Below, piece after piece: positions 62,463 to 64,000 of a stretch of 64,000 nucleotides of DNA. Position numbers and translations under genes: made by a program. Within the stretch, counting starts at the first letter, position 1, and each line of letters opens with the position of its first letter. The notes beneath the pieces are model-generated. The model saw nothing but the letters and a program-made list of their open reading frames with translations, made no database searches and had not been told where the DNA came from. This stretch comes from Candidatus Heritagella gallinarum (lineage in GTDB: Bacteria > Bacillota > Clostridia > Oscillospirales > Acutalibacteraceae): contig CAJFNK010000004.1 of the NCBI GenBank assembly GCA_904394685.1, forward strand, positions 1 to 64,000, read 5' to 3'.

Positions 62463-62525
62463 GCGCACAATGTGTGGGCAAGAAGAAATAGACACAAAGA
62501 AAGAGTAGCTTTTTGTGGTTTTTCC

Positions 62526-62555
62526 TTGACGGCGAGATGGTTTATCTATTACAAT
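62526..62555 (+). promoter_or_regulatory. Promoter of the DUF1015 gene
   Basis: TTGACG (62526-62531), 18 bp, TACAAT (62550-62555). Confidence 0.7.
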
Positions 62556-62615
62556 AGTAACGTATCAAAGCGTAAAAACGCTGCTTATGAATCTTGTTGG
62601 AGGAGTGAACCCGTC

Positions 62616-63917
62616 ATGGCCGAAATCAAACCGTTTTATGGTCTGCGATTTACCGAAAAGGCCGGTGCAATCGAAGCCCTTACCTGCCCGCCTTATGATA
62701 TTATCAGCGAAGCCCAGCGTCTGGCTTATTTGCAGGAAAACCCCTGCAATGTAATCCGGCTGGAACTGCCCAAGGGGGAAAACCCCTATGAAGAAGCCGG
62801 GAAAACACTGAAAGACTGGGAGGAGCAGGGAATCCTGCGTCAGGACACCCAGCCGGCGATTTATGTGTATGAGGAGGAATTCCGCTCGGCGGTGACAGAG
62901 GGCGAAGTGAAAAAGGTCAAAGGCCTGATTTGCCGGGTAAAGGCAGAGCCGTTTGCAAAAGGCGTGGTACTGCCGCACGAAGAAACCCTGAGTAAGGCCA
63001 AAGAAGACCGCCTGAATCTGATGAAAGCCACTGGATGCAATTTCAGCCAGATTTATTCTTTGTATATGGACGAAGAACATGTGACACGGGAGAGGATTGA
63101 TAACCTCTCGAAGGACACGCCCCGGTATGAATTTAGCGACGGGTTGGTCACGCACCGTTTGTGGATTATCAATGACCCGGTAGCCATTCAGGCCATCTGC
63201 GAGGATTTTGCAGACCGTAAGCTCTATATTGCCGATGGACATCACCGGTATGAAACCGCCGTCAACTTTAGCCGCTATTGCCACGAAACCGGCCGTTGCC
63301 CAGAGGGTGGCGATGCGGATTATGTGATGATGATGCTGGTGGATATGGAGCACGAGGGACTGGTGGTATTCCCCACACACCGGCTGGTGCGAAACCTGGA
63401 AGGCTTTGACGCACAGGCTGTGCTGGCGGGATGCAAGGAGCATTTTGAGATCGAGGAATTTGAAGGCGACGCCCAGATGGAAGAAAATATGAAATCTCGG
63501 CTCAAGGCGCAGTATGACGAAGGGAAAAAGGCCTTTGCCTTTTATGCAGGCGGCAATCGCTGGTATCTTCTCGCCCTGCGTGACCTTTCGGTGATGGAAA
63601 AGCTGTTGCCGGAAAAAAGCGCCGCTTCTCAGGGATTGGATGTCACCGTGTTGCATCAGCTGGTGCTGGAAAAGCTGATGGGAATCGACCGGGAGAATAT
63701 GGCAAATCAGGTGAACCTCACCTATACCCGTTCGATGGAAGAAGCGCTGGAATCGGTGCAAAAGGGCGAGAGCCAGTGCGCTTTCCTTTTGAACCCCACC
63801 CGTGTAACAGAGATTCGGGATGTGGCGGCGGCCGGCGAAAAGATGCCGCAAAAGTCCACCTATTTTTATCCCAAGCTGATTACCGGACTGGTGATGAACC
63901 AGATGGAGCTGGATTAA
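62616..63917 (+). CDS. DUF1015 family protein
   Basis: 433 aa. The family N-terminus KPFYGLRFTEKAGAIEALTCPPYDII (read in parts) and the block IADGHHRYETAVNF are clear. DUF1015 includes an archaeal free-serine kinase (SerK-like), and the ADGHHRY motif resembles ParB/sulfiredoxin-like active sites; the bacterial role is unknown. ATG 62616 follows GGAGGAG; the frame is open upstream to 62472 without an SD. It has its own promoter. The last 80 bp of the window hold no recognised gene. Confidence 0.9.
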   Translation: MAEIKPFYGLRFTEKAGAIEALTCPPYDIISEAQRLAYLQENPCNVIRLELPKGENPYEEAGKTLKDWEEQGILRQDTQPAIYVYEEEFRSAVTEGEVKKVKGLICRVKAEPFAKGVVLPHEETLSKAKEDRLNLMKATGCNFSQIYSLYMDEEHVTRERIDNLSKDTPRYEFSDGLVTHRLWIINDPVAIQAICEDFADRKLYIADGHHRYETAVNFSRYCHETGRCPEGGDADYVMMMLVDMEHEGLVVFPTHRLVRNLEGFDAQAVLAGCKEHFEIEEFEGDAQMEENMKSRLKAQYDEGKKAFAFYAGGNRWYLLALRDLSVMEKLLPEKSAASQGLDVTVLHQLVLEKLMGIDRENMANQVNLTYTRSMEEALESVQKGESQCAFLLNPTRVTEIRDVAAAGEKMPQKSTYFYPKLITGLVMNQMELD

Positions 63918-64000
63918 ACACAGAAAAAAGGCCGCTGCTTTTAGGCAACGTCCCATAAGGAAGTAAAAAGAATTTTGGTAGGAACCGGCGTGTTAGGTCA

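Overview
The window looks like the chromosome of a spore-forming, anaerobic Clostridia member, probably Oscillospiraceae/Ruminococcaceae-like (inference). The signs are strong AGGAGG-type ribosome binding sites, frequent TTG starts, a spoIIP sporulation gene, a sortase B, LCP and M23 wall enzymes, a DUF2325/DUF3793/flavodoxin iron-type operon, moderately high G+C in most genes, and intergenic repeats of the kind common in gut Firmicutes. No rRNA, CRISPR array, integrase, transposase or replication gene was found.

Layout. 1-10 kb is ordinary chromosome: a partial zinc-ribbon/TPR membrane protein (-), an AraC-MarR-NUDIX operon, cysK, uxaC, metG, a nucleotidyltransferase, tatD and its radical-SAM partner. 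10-14 kb holds a division/elongation pair: an FHA-FtsW/RodA fusion and a monofunctional penicillin-binding transpeptidase. 14-22.4 kb is a run of nine intact virion-type genes (scaffold, N4-gp56-type major capsid, connector, tail/fibre proteins, LysM protein). No terminase, portal, protease, lysis or integrase gene accompanies them. This is the most unusual part of the window. 22.8-27.8 kb is an envelope block: YfhO plus a CsbB-like glycosyltransferase, then an LCP ligase. 27.8-33.6 kb holds a lipoprotein, an NCS2 purine-type permease, a ROK regulator and citrate synthase. 33.8-37.7 kb holds SpoIIP, two secreted or membrane proteins and an M23 hydrolase with a coiled coil. 37.8-42.2 kb holds lepA, hemW and an MFS transporter.

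42.3-48.2 kb is an A+T-richer decayed island. It contains a DUF421 fragment, an intact cupin gene, a von Willebrand A gene split by one amber codon, a multiply frameshifted sugar-binding protein, and a fucosidase-like gene fused by deletion to the tail of a DUF4432 gene. It ends next to a tRNA-Leu(UAG) gene whose 3' end faces it. 48.8-50.4 kb is a metal-regulated operon (DUF2325, DUF3793, flavodoxin) with two DtxR-like operators. 50.4-64 kb holds an FtsX-type ABC transporter with a very long coiled coil, a Fur-family repressor, cysteine desulfurase-thiI-cinA, sortase B, a class C beta-lactamase-like hydrolase and a DUF1015 protein.

Dispersed repeats are prominent: a ~220-bp repeat (two full copies and one inverted 29-bp piece flanking metG), a 160-185-bp MITE-like element (two copies in opposite orientation, one supplying the cinA stop codon), REP-like palindromes, and a five-unit palindromic tandem array after citrate synthase. 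Start sites were chosen from Shine-Dalgarno (SD) spacing, so many differ from the longest open frame.
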